From contig CM068382.1 in assembly GCA_034770075.1 (NCBI GenBank), positions 87,847,766-87,911,765 of the forward strand: a stretch of 64,000 nucleotides of DNA, written 5' to 3'. A model generated the notes under the pieces. That model did not search any database. It was given only the letters and a program-made list of their open reading frames with translations, and was not told where the DNA came from. Shown one piece after another: positions 11,446 to 24,420 of this stretch (positions are counted from its first letter, which is position 1; each line of letters starts with the position of its first letter). The position numbers and the translations under genes are program-made. The DNA comes from Aralia elata (taxonomy: Eukaryota > Streptophyta > Magnoliopsida > Apiales > Araliaceae).

Positions 11446-13299
11446 GTAACTCATCTTTCTTTGCTATGTTATTATCAACTTATGTGAAAATTAGTTTGAG
11501 AAATTTGATAGTATATATAAAAAAAAACAACAACAGATGGCAAATTGGTTGGTTAGACCTGTCTGAGAATTTACAAATATAGCAACAGATAATGAATCAC
11601 ATATGGGAACTGAAATTTGTATGAAACAAATATGTGTGGATAAAAAAAAGGGAAACCGTGAAAATTAGGAAGTTGTAAAATAGTTAGCTACTTATGTATG
11701 GTTTTTATTGCACATATGATTTGTATAGACTGAAATTAGAGTCAAGGAGCATAGTAGTTGTTGTACGGAGCAATAAGGAGGTTGAATTGGATTTATAACG
11801 TAAAAAAATGGTTATGAAATCTGAGTTTTAAACTGACGCATACCACGTGTTCGTTAAAAGTCGTCTATGGACTGTTTTTGTTAAAAACAACGAATTAAGA
11901 GAAGCCAAGACTTAGGCTACGCATATGTACATTATATATAGCTAATTAAAGAGTTTGGGCAAATCAAATTAAGGCGAAGAGCGGTTTTAACGCAAAACAA
12001 GAAATTAAAAGTTAGTTTGTTGGGCCAGATTTGGGGTTTATTTTGAGTAGCATAAAGAATCAAAAATGGAGGGTTAGTATTTTTTTAAAAAATAGCCTGC
12101 TATGGTGTCTATAGCATATCAAAAATTGGTTACAATCCGTTAAGCAGACAAGGAATTAAAATTGCATGAAGTAGGCTAGAAACAGTTGATCAGCAGCAGG
12201 GTAATGCCAAGCCGCCACGTGGGGCATTGGGCGGCACATTGGGGCGCTGTGCGACGCGTTGGGGTGCTGGCCGCACGCTGCCGACGTTGGTCGCACAATG
12301 CCGATGTTGGTCGCACGCTGCCGACGCTGGCCGCACGATACCGACGCTGGCCGCATGATGCCGACGTTGGCCACACGTTGCCGATGCTGGGGGCATGTTG
12401 GGCTCGTTGTGCGACGCCAGATGATGCCCAACGACGTGGTGTACTTCGGGGCGTGTTGGGCGACGCCGAGCGGCGTTGTGCATGTCGAGCATGTCACGAG
12501 CGTGTCGCCGGGACATTTCGCGACGACATGCGACATTGTTGGACACCGTTCCAAAAATATTCTAACCTATAAAAGTTAAATATCATAAAAGGTATACTGA
12601 TGAATATAAACGTCCATTGTAGGAGGACGATAAGTGGGTCGGCATTCCTGAACGCCGCGACGCCGTAAGACGTACATTTTTGAAATGTTATCGCGTTAGT
12701 TAATTTATAAAACGCGAATAACATAAAATAAGTAATGAAATGAAAGTTTCCGGGATTCGAAACGAAGATTTTGAACGAAGAATTTTATAATGGTGTATAT
12801 ATATATATTTAATATATATACAAAGCGAGAATGCGAATTATTCATGAGATAAAATGCGAAGCTAAGTTACTAGTGAAGTAAAGCATTCGCGTACGAGGTG
12901 ATAACATGGTTTAACTCATGAACCATCGAAAAAGCATAAAAATTATGAAAATTAAAGAAATGATGTAGTAAGGCCATGTTTATGCATTAAAAGTTATTCG
13001 TAAACCATATGGTCTCGAGTTTATAAATAAAGATAAAAAATATCCGTAAAACGGGTTGTAAATGGTTTATAACTTGAAACGTAGAATATTTATATACTAA
13101 AGCCATAAGAGAATCTTTTTGGACATAAAAGGGTGATAAAGAACAAAAGTTTCTAAGTCTTAAGACAAGAACAAAAGATTATAGTTCCTGTAAACCAAGA
13201 ATGTTGTCTATGTGGTTATACAATTTATATACGTTAGTACATGTTATGTGACATGATTTGTTACCTAATATATGTACATATGCGAACACAATTTTGTAG
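11446..13299 (+). other. Putative leader intron inside the solo LTR
   Basis: Donor CAAAAG|GTAACT at 11446 and acceptor ATTTTGTAG|GACTTGTG at 13299. Downstream, GAGAAGTTAAG and AAGGCAAGT recur at the same spacing as after the acceptor of the LTR at 47016. The intron would contain the whole GC-rich island. Confidence 0.45.
12240..12407. repeat. 20-bp GC-rich minisatellite
   Basis: Six good copies of a 20-base unit close to TGGCCGCACGCTGCCGACGC run without gaps from 12268 to 12387, with degenerate copies at 12240-12259 and 12388-12407. GC-rich non-repeat DNA continues to about 12535. Because 20 is not a multiple of three, one stop-free unit keeps all three frames open on both strands, which produces several overlapping spurious open frames. 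Confidence 0.9.
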
Positions 13300-14183
13300 G
13301 ACTTGTGAAGAGAAGTTAAGCTAAAAGCTATAAATGTAATCAACTCGCAAGGCAAGTCTTTCAGTTCTTTTGTGATATATGAATTTGATATGGATTATAT
13401 GTAATCTTTATCGCATTATGCATGAAATCTCCAGAAGCATGCTAAATTTTCATATTATGCTCTATGAATTATGAAAGTCAGATTATGACTAAGTTGATTG
13501 AGTTATGGGACTCAATCTACATATGATGTGTGATATACTAAGCATATGAAATCGTATTGTTTAGAGTTATAATGCATGTATGATATGCATAGTAGAATGA
13601 TTATAATGAATGAATTGAACATGAAATTTTGTCCTACGTGAAGCATGAAAACTGCTAGATTTGCTAAGCTGTCGAGCTCAGACTTGCAAAACCCAAATTT
13701 TGCAGGATAAAGATGCAGGGCGATATTATCTGCTATCTGAACGATAAAGATTAGAAGTCGTGCAAAGAAATTTCGTTTCTTTAATTAGAACTTGTATTGA
13801 ATCGTGACAATGATTCTTTATATATGTAACTGACTGGTACGTAAAGTTTGAATTATTCAATACACAAAGAATATTTGTTTTGAATATATTGGGATGAGTA
13901 TTATATAAAGAAAATCAATATAGTGATAATACTATATAAGAAAGAATTTGAATGTAGAATTGAGTTGTATATACTCATATCTACTTCAATGTATAATTGT
14001 AAAGGTTGCGATTTCAGGGAATAGAAAGAAAAATATAATTTTTTTTAATTATCCACATTTTCAGCTATTATTTCATCTAAATATGATGTAAAGCTTAATT
14101 AAGATAGTATTTAACGTATAAGGTCGGGATTAAAATTAGTCCTAATTTTGGATTAAGTTGGTCCCGATTTTAGGGGCGTTACA

Positions 14184-14930
14184 ATAGTGTAGGTACAATA
14201 TATTTACGTGGGACAATTACAAATTTTGGGAGCATTGTCTAACAAGAGCTAATAGAGAATTAGGCCTTTATAGCATTATTACACCTAAGTCGCACATCAA
14301 AACATGTAAATTAATTTGATATGTATATAAGAACAAAATTTATTATCAATATTACCTCCATGACCTTTTAAATGAACATCTGATGAGTTAAGATGACCCA
14401 AAGATAATATGAGACAGTAAAAGATGAGTTTTCGTAGAATTTGATTCGGACTCGAGATTTTACCTCTTTTGTTCAACATGGAATACCTCATTTGTTCTTC
14501 ATGAATTCAAGGAAATCATATGCTGAAATGTATAATAAAATTATACTTTATGTAAAATTTATTCCTTCAGCTTTTTACCACAAAAAGTGTTTCGTTCATG
14601 CTACACTAATTAAAAACGGGTAATAAAAAGGAACAAGACACACAATGTGGGAGTGTGTAACATGGGATGCTGTTTTTGAACTAACTTATCTTTTTAGGCA
14701 TAACTATATAACAAAAATACATCCTTAATATTTGTAAAATTTACAAATTACACTTTTTGTGGAATGAAAAAAGCACAGCATAATTCAAGGAAATATAGAT
14801 TACAAATTTTTTTTAATAAAATATTTTTGGTGGTTCGTTTTCTTTTTGAGCTTTCTTCGCGTACGCTCTTTTTAGTCCTTTCTTATATATCCTAAACTAT
14901 TTTAATCCTCGCCTGGTTCAATGGTTTCCC
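14184..14930. other. No clear gene; possible decayed minus-strand exons
   Basis: This is the flank of the solo LTR insertion and the continuation of the DNA left of 10480. On the minus strand, GHLNSSDVHLKGHGG before a GGTAAT donor-like site (about 14345-14405) might be an old exon. Nothing else is supportable. Confidence 0.3.
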
Positions 14931-15021
14931 ATACAACTGCTTCAAGGACTTGCCTGCGGAAGAATCCTCTGGTGATGACAAAGACGGGGAGGTTGGTCCA
15001 AGTAGTAGTGTAGGGTAGGTA

Positions 15022-15293
15022 CTAGCTAGGGTTAATAGGAGGTTGAGGGGTTAGAGTTGGTGACAAAATGGATGTTGCTGCTTGATATGCGGCGGTATCA
15101 TGATTCCTAGGGTTTACAATATTCTGAGGAACCATAAAAACTGATCCTGCTGCAGGTTCAAGATTCTGGTTGTTCCCATTCCCAACCTGAGGACGAAGTT
15201 GAGCAAGTATGGAATGTTGGAACATACCTTGTGGGAGGGGTTGTGGCCTGTATAGGGTTCCTCCAGATTGAAAAGATCTGTTATTTTGTTGCG
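15022..15293 (-). pseudogene. Probable terminal exon of an unrecognised plant gene
   Basis: After a minus-strand acceptor (CTGTTAAG at 15294 and above) the frame is open for 90 codons to a TAG at 15022. It reads QQNNRSFQSGG, RPQPLPQGMFQHSILAQL, NQNLEPAAGSVFMVPQN and SPTLTPQPPINPS: a low-complexity Gln/Pro/Asn-rich tail like those of plant transcription factors. A small exon at 15394-15414 (flanked by TTTCAAG and GTGAGAATTC) lies upstream. The duplicated small exon at 10353 suggests a decayed tandem pair. No domain was recognised, and the entry may be a pseudogene or a fragment. Confidence 0.45.
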
Positions 15294-15526
15294 GCCTTAA
15301 CAGGGCAAAAGAAAGTCATTCAAATAACAACTCATGTACTATATGAATCTAATTTAGACAATGTACTTCAATTAAGATGACTTGAATTCTCACCTCGCAG
15401 CGAATAAGGGATTTCTTGAAATGAAATGCAATGAACAACGACCATGTACCTACGAAAAATTACCAATTAATTAGTGTAACTAGAGAGTTGAAAACATGCG
15501 GGAACCAATAATATACGGGTTAAATG

Positions 15527-15775
15527 TGTGTGTGTGTGTTTGTGAAATTAAACAGTCTATGATGAGTTGAAAGGTTATAGGCCTCCATCCAACTTTGGAA
15601 CAACGGTTATGATTTTGTTGCAAAATATAACAGTACTTTTTACATTAATCAACTTCAAATAACAAAACTATCACCTATGTATAATGATATATGTATACTC
15701 TGTGTGTGTGTAAATATGCAAGTGTGTGTGTATATATATATTTGTGTGTGGGGTGGGGTGGTGGGTGGGGGGGAG
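15527..15775. repeat. GT/TG and GGTG microsatellites
   Basis: TG runs occur at 15527-15543 and 15701-15750, then a GGGGTGGGGTGGTGGGTGGG run at 15751-15777. The G-rich run could form a G-quadruplex on the + strand. An open frame crossing it (GWWVGGRGY) is a repeat product. Confidence 0.75.
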
Positions 15776-15930
15776 GGGGTATACACCTGCGCCAATTTCT
15801 GATGAACACGAATTTCTGAACCTGTTCATGAAAGCCAAAAGCTTCAACGCATATGGGGCTGAAAAGAAGGTAGCCATGAAGCGACGGCTGCCTAAAGATT
15901 TGGCTCTCTATGATACGATTAGGGTTTAAG

Positions 15931-17500
15931 GGTTTCCTCCTTTAATACCCGCATTTGTCGAAGTGCATTAAAACGATTTATGCAAATATGGTACATAAGT
16001 TTTGAGAAGATTTTGTACAGACATGTATGGTAAATTCTTAAATTTAAAGATAAATACAGTTTTTTAATTTTTTTTTTTAAGAAAAAAATAACAGAATAAT
16101 CTTTGTAGTTTCTTCCATAAGTGCTTTTTAACTTAAAATTCCATTACCCAAAATACATTTGTTGTGTCATCACATGATTTCTAACAAAAAAAATTTAACT
16201 TACATTTGTTTCTAACACACTTCTTCTCTCCAAAAAGGATACTTATGCCCGTTTAACAAAGTGGTGGAGTGTGATATAGTGACATATTTACACAATCATT
16301 CTATCATCAAGTACTTTCTAACACAATTTTTAACTTAAATTTATTTTTTACAAACTTCATCACTCCAAGCAAATTTACATATAATTAAAAACATAAACAT
16401 AGTTTCACAAATTTTGGTTCAACTTTTTTTAATTTTACCGTATATTCATTTATTATTTGTATAAGTATTTTACACACACTTAATACGATCCAAATTTGTA
16501 CATTATTCATTGTAGGAAAAAGGAAGGTGTCTTTTATTTTTAAATCAGAACCAGACAGAAAATTTCATATTTCCAACAAGAAAACGAACTTCTAAATGAA
16601 CTTTTATTTTTTGTTCTAACAACTTTATCACAGGCTTTTTCTTTTTTTATTTCTTTTTAACGCAACTGTAAAAAAAACATTCATATCCCTAATAGGAACA
16701 TGAAAAACTTAATGTATCCAGATGACAATTAACTGAATAAATTAATAATTAATTTTAAAAAAATCTCTTAAGATATCAAACAATTTAATTATATTAATGT
16801 TAGCCGCTAATTTCAATGTTTAATCAATGTCCTAGCTAAATTAAATTCCTTCCAACTTAAAATTTTATCAAATTACGCTATTAATTGTATTAATAATAAA
16901 TGTGAGTTTTTTTTGTAACATAATAGCTGTAAATTAGTTGAATAATTATAGTAGATTCATTACTAAAAAATTGTCATAGCTAAATTAAAACATATTAAAT
17001 ATTGAGTTTCATAGTTCTATTCTAATTAGAATTTTTTTTTTAAAAAAAAATAAGTATAAACACTAATATATAATTCCATTACAAACCTAAATAAAAGTAT
17101 AATAATATAATAATTATTTTCTCATAGTTATTACTAAATAAATATGCACTATATTCAATTGTTTATCTTAATAATTGACCGAATGACCCTACAATATATA
17201 ATTCAACAGTTTATATTCAAATAAATATTAAACAATTTAATAACTATAATTATCTCCTCAAAGTTCTAATTGAACATTCAACTGATTACTTTAATAATTA
17301 ACATAATAAACATTTATTTATGCATGCTGTGCTTCACAAATGGTTGGTTAGCTTGTCTATATAATCTATAAAAGTTGAAGCACAAATAAAAAATCTAAGG
17401 TTACAATCAGTTTTTTAAACTATTACATACTTTTAAATTAATTAATTAAAATTTTTGACTTTTATGTGAGATAAAATAATCATACCCCAACTCAATCAAC
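15931..17500. other. AT-rich spacer, nothing recognised
   Basis: About 1.6 kb of AT-rich DNA with homopolymer A and T tracts. No coding frame, TIR, LTR border or tandem repeat could be supported. Confidence 0.6.
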
Positions 17501-17780
17501 CACTACAAGAAAAAGGATTAAAATCGACAGAATTATTTTCGACGGACTAAATTCCGTCGAGGATAATATAGTTGCGACAGAATAATCCGTCGAACATTAG
17601 TCCATCAAAATAGTCTAATTCTGACGGAATTCCGTCGAAAATATGTGGACCTCTTTGGCGCTAAGTTTCCCACCAATGCGAAATGTAATTTCGACGGAAT
17701 GGTAGTTAATTCCGAGGGAATATCCGTCGAGGTTACTTTAAATTCGAGGGACTTAATTCCGACAGAATATTCCATCGAAA
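17501..17780 (+). repeat. CACTA terminal and subterminal repeats
   Basis: TIR CACTACAAGAAAAAGG, then many direct and inverted copies of TTCCGTCGAA / TTCGACGGAAT between 17525 and 17775 (for example at 17536, 17551, 17620 and 17690). In En/Spm elements such arrays bind the TNPA-type protein. A further inverted pair occurs at 29370-29402. Confidence 0.85.
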
Positions 17781-19315
17781 TTAATATTAAAACCTAAACA
17801 GACTTCATCTTCTTCATCAGCCGCCTCATTTTTATTTTTTCATTTCTCTCTCTCTCTCTCTCTCACTCTTTGACAACCCGGATTTTCGAGAATAATTATA
17901 ATAAGAATTTAATATAGAATAATTCTTATTATGATTCGAGTTTGAATATATATGTGTTATATATATCTATGTGATTTTTGGTGAGCTTAATATGTATATA
18001 TAAATGTGAAATATATACATAGATTCAGAATAAATGAGTTAATAGTTAATTATTGTAACGATCGCGAGTCATGGGTAGCTTGATAATTCGAGCTTATGAA
18101 TATTATTGAATAAAATAGACTTTTATTGATAATATTATGTGGTAAGTGTTTAAAGGTTATATTATAACCTAGATTATGTGTAGACGATGATTAGTAAGTA
18201 TGAAAGTTTTCGTATTAGCTAATTTGGCGGATTCGAGAAATATCGCTAGAGTACTATTTATTGGATTAAATAAATAGTTGAAGGATAATATTATTGGACG
18301 AGTTATTTATTGTAAAGACGCTAACCCAAAATATGGGTGAGATATATGTGCGTTGATGTATATGATTATGGGGAGTTAATCGGGAAAAGTAACGATCGCG
18401 AATCGTGAATACCCTTGTAATTTGGGTTTATTAATATTATTAATGGATTAAATATTATTTTTATGCGATGTGTTTTAAGGTTATTTTTATAACCTGGATG
18501 AGGTCAATGTATGAATTTTTATGCGTTGTTGAACCGTAGGAGTGAATAATTGATTTTTTACAAAAGATCGCAAAATCACTATTCATCGGGCACGTTTCCC
18601 GAGGTACTATTCACGCCATAATATTTTTGAGTCTTTTTTGATTTTTAATAAATTTCATAAATACGTGTAGGCGTACGAATAATTTTTCCAAGCGTCGGAA
18701 ATTTTATTTGAGCTGATACGTGATTTTATCCGTATCTGAAATGTATTAAATGGGTGTTCCGAATAAATGGACAAATCCCGTGATAATCATTTTTATGCAT
18801 CCCAATAATTTATGGGAGTACCCATGTTAATTTTGAGAAGGGTTATTTACCAGTTTTGGTACAAAAGTGGGAGTTTTCGGATATATTTTTGTGTATTTGG
18901 GTATTTATTTTGGCTTGTTACCCCAAGAGGGAACCAACCAAAACCCATCAACCAATCAAAAGCTAGGAAAATGAGAGAGTGGGAGGGAGTTGCCGGCAAG
19001 CTCCTTGAGCAACCAACCCACCTCTCCCAAATTTACTCCTCCACTCTCCCAATCCATTCAAACAATTCCATCTCTCTCTTGTATCCCATTCAAACCACTC
19101 CAAGTTGTTTAAGCTAATAGAGAGAGAGAAAGAGGGAAAATCTGCAGCAAAGAGGAAGAAGAAAGGAGGAAGAAGTCGCCGGAAAAGGAAGAAGAGTCGC
19201 CGGAAAAAGAAGAAGAAAGGAAGAGAAGAAGAGGTTCGGGTGAACCAAAAAGGAAGAAGGAGACTCAAGCCAAGCCTTAGCAAAGCTTCATATCATCTAG
19301 GAGGGATTTACAGAG

Positions 19316-20877
19316 GTAAATCATTAACTTGAAACCATTTTCATTTGATTTGGTTAAGGTTTACAAGATTTTCATGGTTTTAGAGCTTTTATGCTCATGG
19401 GTTGGTTTTCTTGCGATTTTTGTTGGTTTTGTTTGTGTTGGATGTTTGTAAATGTTGTTAAGAGGTTATATAAGCTATTAATAACATCAAATTGGAACAA
19501 AAATGGAAGAAATTCGTACCTATGCTTAAGGAGGATGAAGAACATGAAGAACATGAAGAACAATGGACATTTTGGACAAATCTTGGACCTATGGACTGTT
19601 TTGGACAATTTGTAGCTAATATTTCGTGTTGGTTTAATTTATTTGTTGTTATGGTATTGTAGTTCCATGGATTACCAAGTTAACCCAACTGGAATCGAGT
19701 AAAAAGGTGTTAAAACAAAGATTTGGTGAGGATTTTAGTGAAGAACACATAGAACATTCAAAACAGAGCATGAGTTGATACTTTGGCCTAAGATTTGGCC
19801 ATGTTAATGTTAGTGGGTAGCTCTGAATTTTTGATATGTTGTACCTCTATGTCTTAGGAGTCCATAGAGTCCGGAACGGACCAATTTGAAGGTCTAGAGA
19901 AGAAGTTATGAGGTTTGGAGTGAAGGAGGGTCAAAATCGAGATGTCTGACAAGGGCCACCAGGCCAGCCGCGCCCCTGCACCAAGGCCCCGCGCGCCCGC
20001 GCGCGCGCGCTGCCGCACGCCGTGCGCCTGGTGCCGCCCGCCCGCGTGTGCGCTGCCCGACTCAGCTTCGACGTCCGTTGGGAAAATGGCCATAACTTTC
20101 TCATACGGACTCGGATTTAGGCGATTCAAGATGATCCGGAAAGCTTAGAGATAGACCTACAATATCCATTAATTAGAATTGAAATTTATTACCTGAAACA
20201 ATTTTTAAATTAACCATTTTTAGGGCTATTGTGCAAATGGTAGGCGTCGGTCATGCGTGTGTGCATAGTATAATGCTCCCGACATTGTTAAATGATGTTC
20301 TAAGTTCTAAAACATGATTATTATGATTTATAATGATACTTAACATTAACCATTGGGTATTGGACAATTCAAATGGGCCTGTTAGGCGTACGCAATTGCG
20401 TGTCACTTGGGCGTTCGAGTAAACAAGTTTGGCGTATGGGCGTGCAAGCGTTGTAATGTCGCGACAAGTGTGTATAACTTTGTTTAATATTTTGTTTCTA
20501 ATAATAATGAAACATGATAGTGTATTATAACCCAATGTATGAGCATGTTAAGCACATGTAAAAGAGGCGAATTAGGCGTGAGACGGGTAAACGTCGAAAC
20601 GCCATGGCAAGTGTTAATGGACTTATATAGTGTTTCGATTTAAAAAAATGAACATTATAAGACATGAAGTAGGATTATTGTAAGCCTATAAGGATTGATG
20701 ATGATGAGGGTCATAACGTTTTCAAATGACGCGACGCCGAGAAATGATTTAGTGTTAATTGCGTTAATTGTCTATAATGCGTGAACAATAGGAGATGAGA
20801 ATTTCTAATAATGTAAACCATTATATGAAGCCTTTTTAGTGGCTAATTGGTGTTTTATTGTTAAATAAATTGTGTAG
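19316..20877 (+). other. Putative leader intron in the 5' LTR
   Basis: Donor CAGAG|GTAAAT at 19316 after a purine-rich leader; acceptor ATTGTGTAG|AATATT at 20877. The 3' LTR has the same sites at 26124 and 27686. AAGGCAAGTTC follows the acceptor by about 45 bases, as in the other long LTRs. Confidence 0.5.
19960..20063. repeat. GC-rich island in the LTR (second copy 26768-26871)
   Basis: About 100 bases rich in CGCGCGCGC and GCCCGC inside an AT-rich LTR. It is repeated with few changes in the 3' LTR at 26768-26871. It lies within the putative leader intron. Confidence 0.8.
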
Positions 20878-21937
20878 AATATTAAAGGACGAGCCATCAT
20901 AATTTGGCAAGGAACACTTAAAGGCAAGTTCTTTTAGTAACTTGTTGATTTTTTTTATATGTATTGATGTATATGACTTGATCAATAAATCTTTCACTGT
21001 TACGTGGATTATATGCGAGCATGATTAAAATGTGTATTATGTGCAATTATGTGACTATATTGTTCTATGTGGAACTTGAATTATTGTAAACATACAATGT
21101 GAGATGCATGAGGCATGTTATAAGATGCATGATGCATATATATTGATGAATTACATAAGATTTATAATGCATGAGTAAGATGCATAGTATGAGAATCATG
21201 GTGCATGGATAAAATGCAAACTTATGTGTTACGTGAAGCATGAAATGTGAAAACTGTTAGTTCTTGCTTAGTCGTCGTGCTCATTTTTGCAAAATAAAAC
21301 TTTTGCAGATTTTACGATGCAATGCAATTATCTTGATATTGTGGTGATAAAGATTAGAGATGCATGGAAACAGGAAGGTTGCTAAATATCTCTTTATTAT
21401 AATTATTTAGCTGTGATGACGGTATATGATGTACGTGAATTTGTCTATGTAAAACTTGAGTTATAAATGGAGGTTATCCATTATAGTAGTAAGATGAGGC
21501 TATGTTAGTTACCTATTTTAGTAAACTACAGGAATGACGATGATGTATAAATGACATTTTTATAACGAATGTATTGGTTATTGAATAACCTTGCGAATAT
21601 TCAGGGATTGGATAAAGTCAGAATCTGAACCTTGCGTTCACACATGGGATATTGTAAAGGATCATAGTATTTATTCAACCTTGGTCATAAGTGTTTTATT
21701 TAAGGTTTTCGTGCCTGGTACTAGATTAGGATTTGTTGTAATATCATTGTAATTACATTCTTGTAGTAAGATTATGTTTTAGTTATGGTTTCGAGGCTTG
21801 GGACGACAATATTTATATCATATCAATGTTAATATTTTTATTATTCCGCAATACGTTGTTGACAAGTGTAGAATGAGATGTATCGTGATGCACTAGACCC
21901 GAGGTTAAGGTAACCCGGATTTGGGGGCGTCACAGGT

Positions 21938-21950
21938 TGGTATCAGAGCT
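21938..21950 (+). promoter_or_regulatory. Primer-binding site, initiator tRNA-Met
   Basis: TGGTATCAGAGCT starts three bases after the 5' LTR end. It is the usual complement of the 3' end of plant initiator tRNA-Met used by many gypsy and copia elements for minus-strand priming. Confidence 0.93.
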
Positions 21951-22493
21951 ATAGGTTATAAACCTTAGGTAAGAGAACCTTAGGCTATAACCTGAGGGTA
22001 GAAAGATGATAATGATAAAGAATAAACTCGAACAGAGTTGGACTAATAATGAATAAATTTAGAGGATTCAAAGAAGGATCTTGAAGAGTTATAACAGATA
22101 AGAATTAGGAGTCACCTGACTCCAATAATAAAGACAAGAAGCATTGATAAATAGACGAGGTCTATAAGGTGTAGAGGCATAAAAGTTTTATTGTATGATT
22201 AAAGAGAAGAGTAAAGAAGATCGTAGGATGAAACGATCGTAGGGTAAGGAAAATCGTAATGTAAAACGATTGTAGAGTAAGATCACGACGTGATTGGATT
22301 AAGTTATAGAATGGCAGACGATCAATTGCATGATTTAAAATTTTAGCTCAATGATATAGATAAATGGTATTATGAGATAGTATGAGTAAAACTCAGAAAG
22401 AGTTATGGATGATGAAACATGAATTAAATTCTTGTTGAGCAACGAGTAAGCTAGGATTGGGAGTGATTTCAATTGAGGACTCATGTTAGTGGC

Positions 22494-22735
22494 TGAGTTG
22501 TACAATTTCTTGTATGGGCGAGGAGTTCGTGCTTGGTTTGAGAACCACTTAGCTTCCTATATCAATATAGTGGTTAAGTTGAACAATTCCTTGTATGGGC
22601 AGGGAATTTGTGCTTCGTGTAACAACCGCTTAGCTTCCTACATTGATTAGTGGTCGAGTTGATCGATTCCTTGTATGGGCAGGGGACTGTGATGGGTTCG
22701 ATAATCACTTAGCTTCCTATATTGATAATCATTGG
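22494..22735. repeat. Three-copy tandem repeat, about 80 bp
   Basis: Three diverged copies contain TTGTATGGGC(G/A)(A/G)GG and later CACTTAGCTTCCTA in the same order. They lie in the LARD interior and have no open frame. Confidence 0.75.
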
Positions 22736-23869
22736 AACCTAGTATCGCGATATCGGTATACGTATGACGAGAAGGTGATTCTTTTTCTCATATCTATATT
22801 TGATGGTTAGAGAATAATAAGATTAGGTGCGAGTTCTTGAAACTCATACTTATGGTAAGTTCGTGACTCATAATCATATGGTATGTTTTGAGCCCCTCAG
22901 CGTATGGACAATCCTTGATTTGTTCTTGGACTACGTATTGCTAGGACACGTTCCTAAACTCATATTATTGTGGCAAGTTCTTGAACTCATGATGTGTGGT
23001 AAGTGGATGAACTATACTGGGGTATAGGAAAGTTGTAGAGCGAGAATTATGAATTCTCAAAATGATGAGCATTGGTGATATTAGAAATAGATAGAATTAT
23101 TAAGTAATGATGTATTGAAGAGAAATTGAAGTTGATGAGGAGACATGAATATTCCAAATCTTTTCACTATACTAGACTTCGAAATTTATTGACTTCGTGC
23201 TGACATTTGCACTTTTGCTCTACGAGAAATGTAGAGGGCCAGATTTCTGGACCAAGGATTTTTAATGTACTATTATTCATATGTCTACGCTAATAGTTTC
23301 GGCTAGACAAAGTTGATTTGAAAGTATCAAAATGTATTTTTAAATTGTCATCAATGCATCATGAAACCTGGTGTAGAATGACAGATGACGGAGTCATCAA
23401 TGCAGATTAACCTAGTGTTGGATGTGATCATAGTATCGTCAACCCACAATGGTATGATGTAGTATGACAAAATCACAAAATGACGGAATCCTCAACGGAC
23501 TGTAAAAACAGTGCGGTATCATGACGTCATAAAATGATTTTTGGTTTTCTTTAAAGTATGAAAAAGTATGCCAATTGAGTTGGCTAAAATATTTTGATTG
23601 ATGTCCGAACCGTTGATGTGAGTTTAAGCTATTTGATTCGGCTAGATGAATGTTGAAATGTGATTATGAAACTCGAGAATTTGTTGACAATGTTTTCCAA
23701 ACCAAATTGTTTTGGTGCGGGCTTTTATATCTGCTGTGTTGAACAACCCTCATAGAAGGGGTAATATTTTGATGTCGGGAAAATCCGATTGCGCGCGCAA
23801 ACAGTATGTAAAAGGGGTTATGCATGACCTCGGGTACAGTAGGCTAATCACCTATTGTATTAGTATGTT

Positions 23870-23980
23870 GGGTTATCAGATGAATTTCTGGTGATTCTAG
23901 TATGTCGGGTTATCAGATGAATTTCTGGTGATTCTAGTATGTTGGGTTATCAGATGAATTTCTGGTGATTCTAGTATGTG
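23870..23980. repeat. Three-copy 37-bp tandem repeat
   Basis: The units start GGGTTATCAGATGAATTTC at 23870, 23907 and 23944 and are nearly identical, so the expansion is recent. No spacers are present, so it is not a CRISPR-like array. Confidence 0.9.
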
Positions 23981-24360
23981 TTCTTGGTCCTTAATGACCA
24001 CTCAGCATCCAATATTGGTAATTCATGTAAGAGGTAAGTGCCATGGTGGCCACTCAATGATTTATATCGCTTCACAATTATTGAACAATTGTTGAAGACT
24101 CCTGAAAGATATTCCATTATTCTGGAAACTGAATGTGAAAAGGGTAATTTTCCCTAGAAAGAAGCAGTCATAGAATGCGACGATTCTAAATGAATCCTTG
24201 GAAGAGGAAAGCGTAAAGCTTTGTTAAAAGTTTGTATGAATGAATGATATGAGCATGATAGTAATTATGGGAGTAATATTTTCTGGAAGAAGCGGATGAA
24301 ATTCCGAAAATAAGAAGTGAAATTCTTAGAAAGAATGATGGGTAGAATAAACAAAGATGA

Positions 24361-24420
24361 ATGCATTGAAATTTCGAGGACGAAATTCTTAGAAGAAGGG
24401 GTGAATGTAATATCCCGAAT
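24361..24420 (+). other. Second, internal polypurine tract and LTR-start-like junction
   Basis: TTTCGAGGACGAAATTC, then AGAAGAAGGGGTGAA, then TGTAATATCCCGAATG looks like a 3' junction of a gypsy element. It lies 260 bases before the true junction (TTTCGAGGACGGAATCC, GGAGGGAAGGA, TGTGACAACCC). About 250 bases of a foreign LTR start appear to be embedded in the interior. Confidence 0.6.

Larger units (their letters stand above)
10486..14183 (+). mobile_element. Solo LTR, 3.7 kb, with 5-bp target duplication
   Basis: It starts TGTAATGACCCAGATTTTC and ends CCCGATTTTAGGGGCGTTACA. ATAGT stands on both sides (10481-10485 and 14184-14188). No primer-binding site follows and no second copy is present, so it is a solo LTR. 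It has the architecture of the other long LTRs: a leader region, a donor at 11446, a GC-rich repeat island (12190-12535), an acceptor at 13299 and a hairpin near 13665. Confidence 0.92.
17869..21934 (+). mobile_element. 5' LTR of the LARD element
   Basis: 4066 bases. The first dinucleotide is TT instead of the TG of the 3' copy (TTTGACAACC against TGTGACAACC). It ends GGATTTGGGGGCGTCACA. It contains a CT/AG-rich leader (19040-19270), a donor at 19316, a GC island at 19960-20063, an acceptor at 20877 and a degenerate hairpin near 21269. Small open frames in it recur in the other LTR and show no conserved domain. Confidence 0.93.

Noticed and set aside
12156..12579. Several overlapping long open frames on both strands
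   Set aside because: They are produced by the 20-bp GC-rich minisatellite, which has no stop in any frame, and lie inside a solo LTR.
15726..15929. Small gene on the + strand (67 codons)
   Set aside because: The first third is microsatellite translation; the rest overlaps DNA better explained as exon-like on the other strand, and no domain was recognised in either direction.
18812..20535. Open frames of 70-105 codons repeated at 25611-27343
   Set aside because: The two sets are copies of one LTR. They contain low-complexity Arg/Lys or Ser/Phe runs from purine tracts and no domain.
23870..23980. CRISPR-like repeat
   Set aside because: The 37-bp units are directly adjacent with no spacers, in a plant retroelement.
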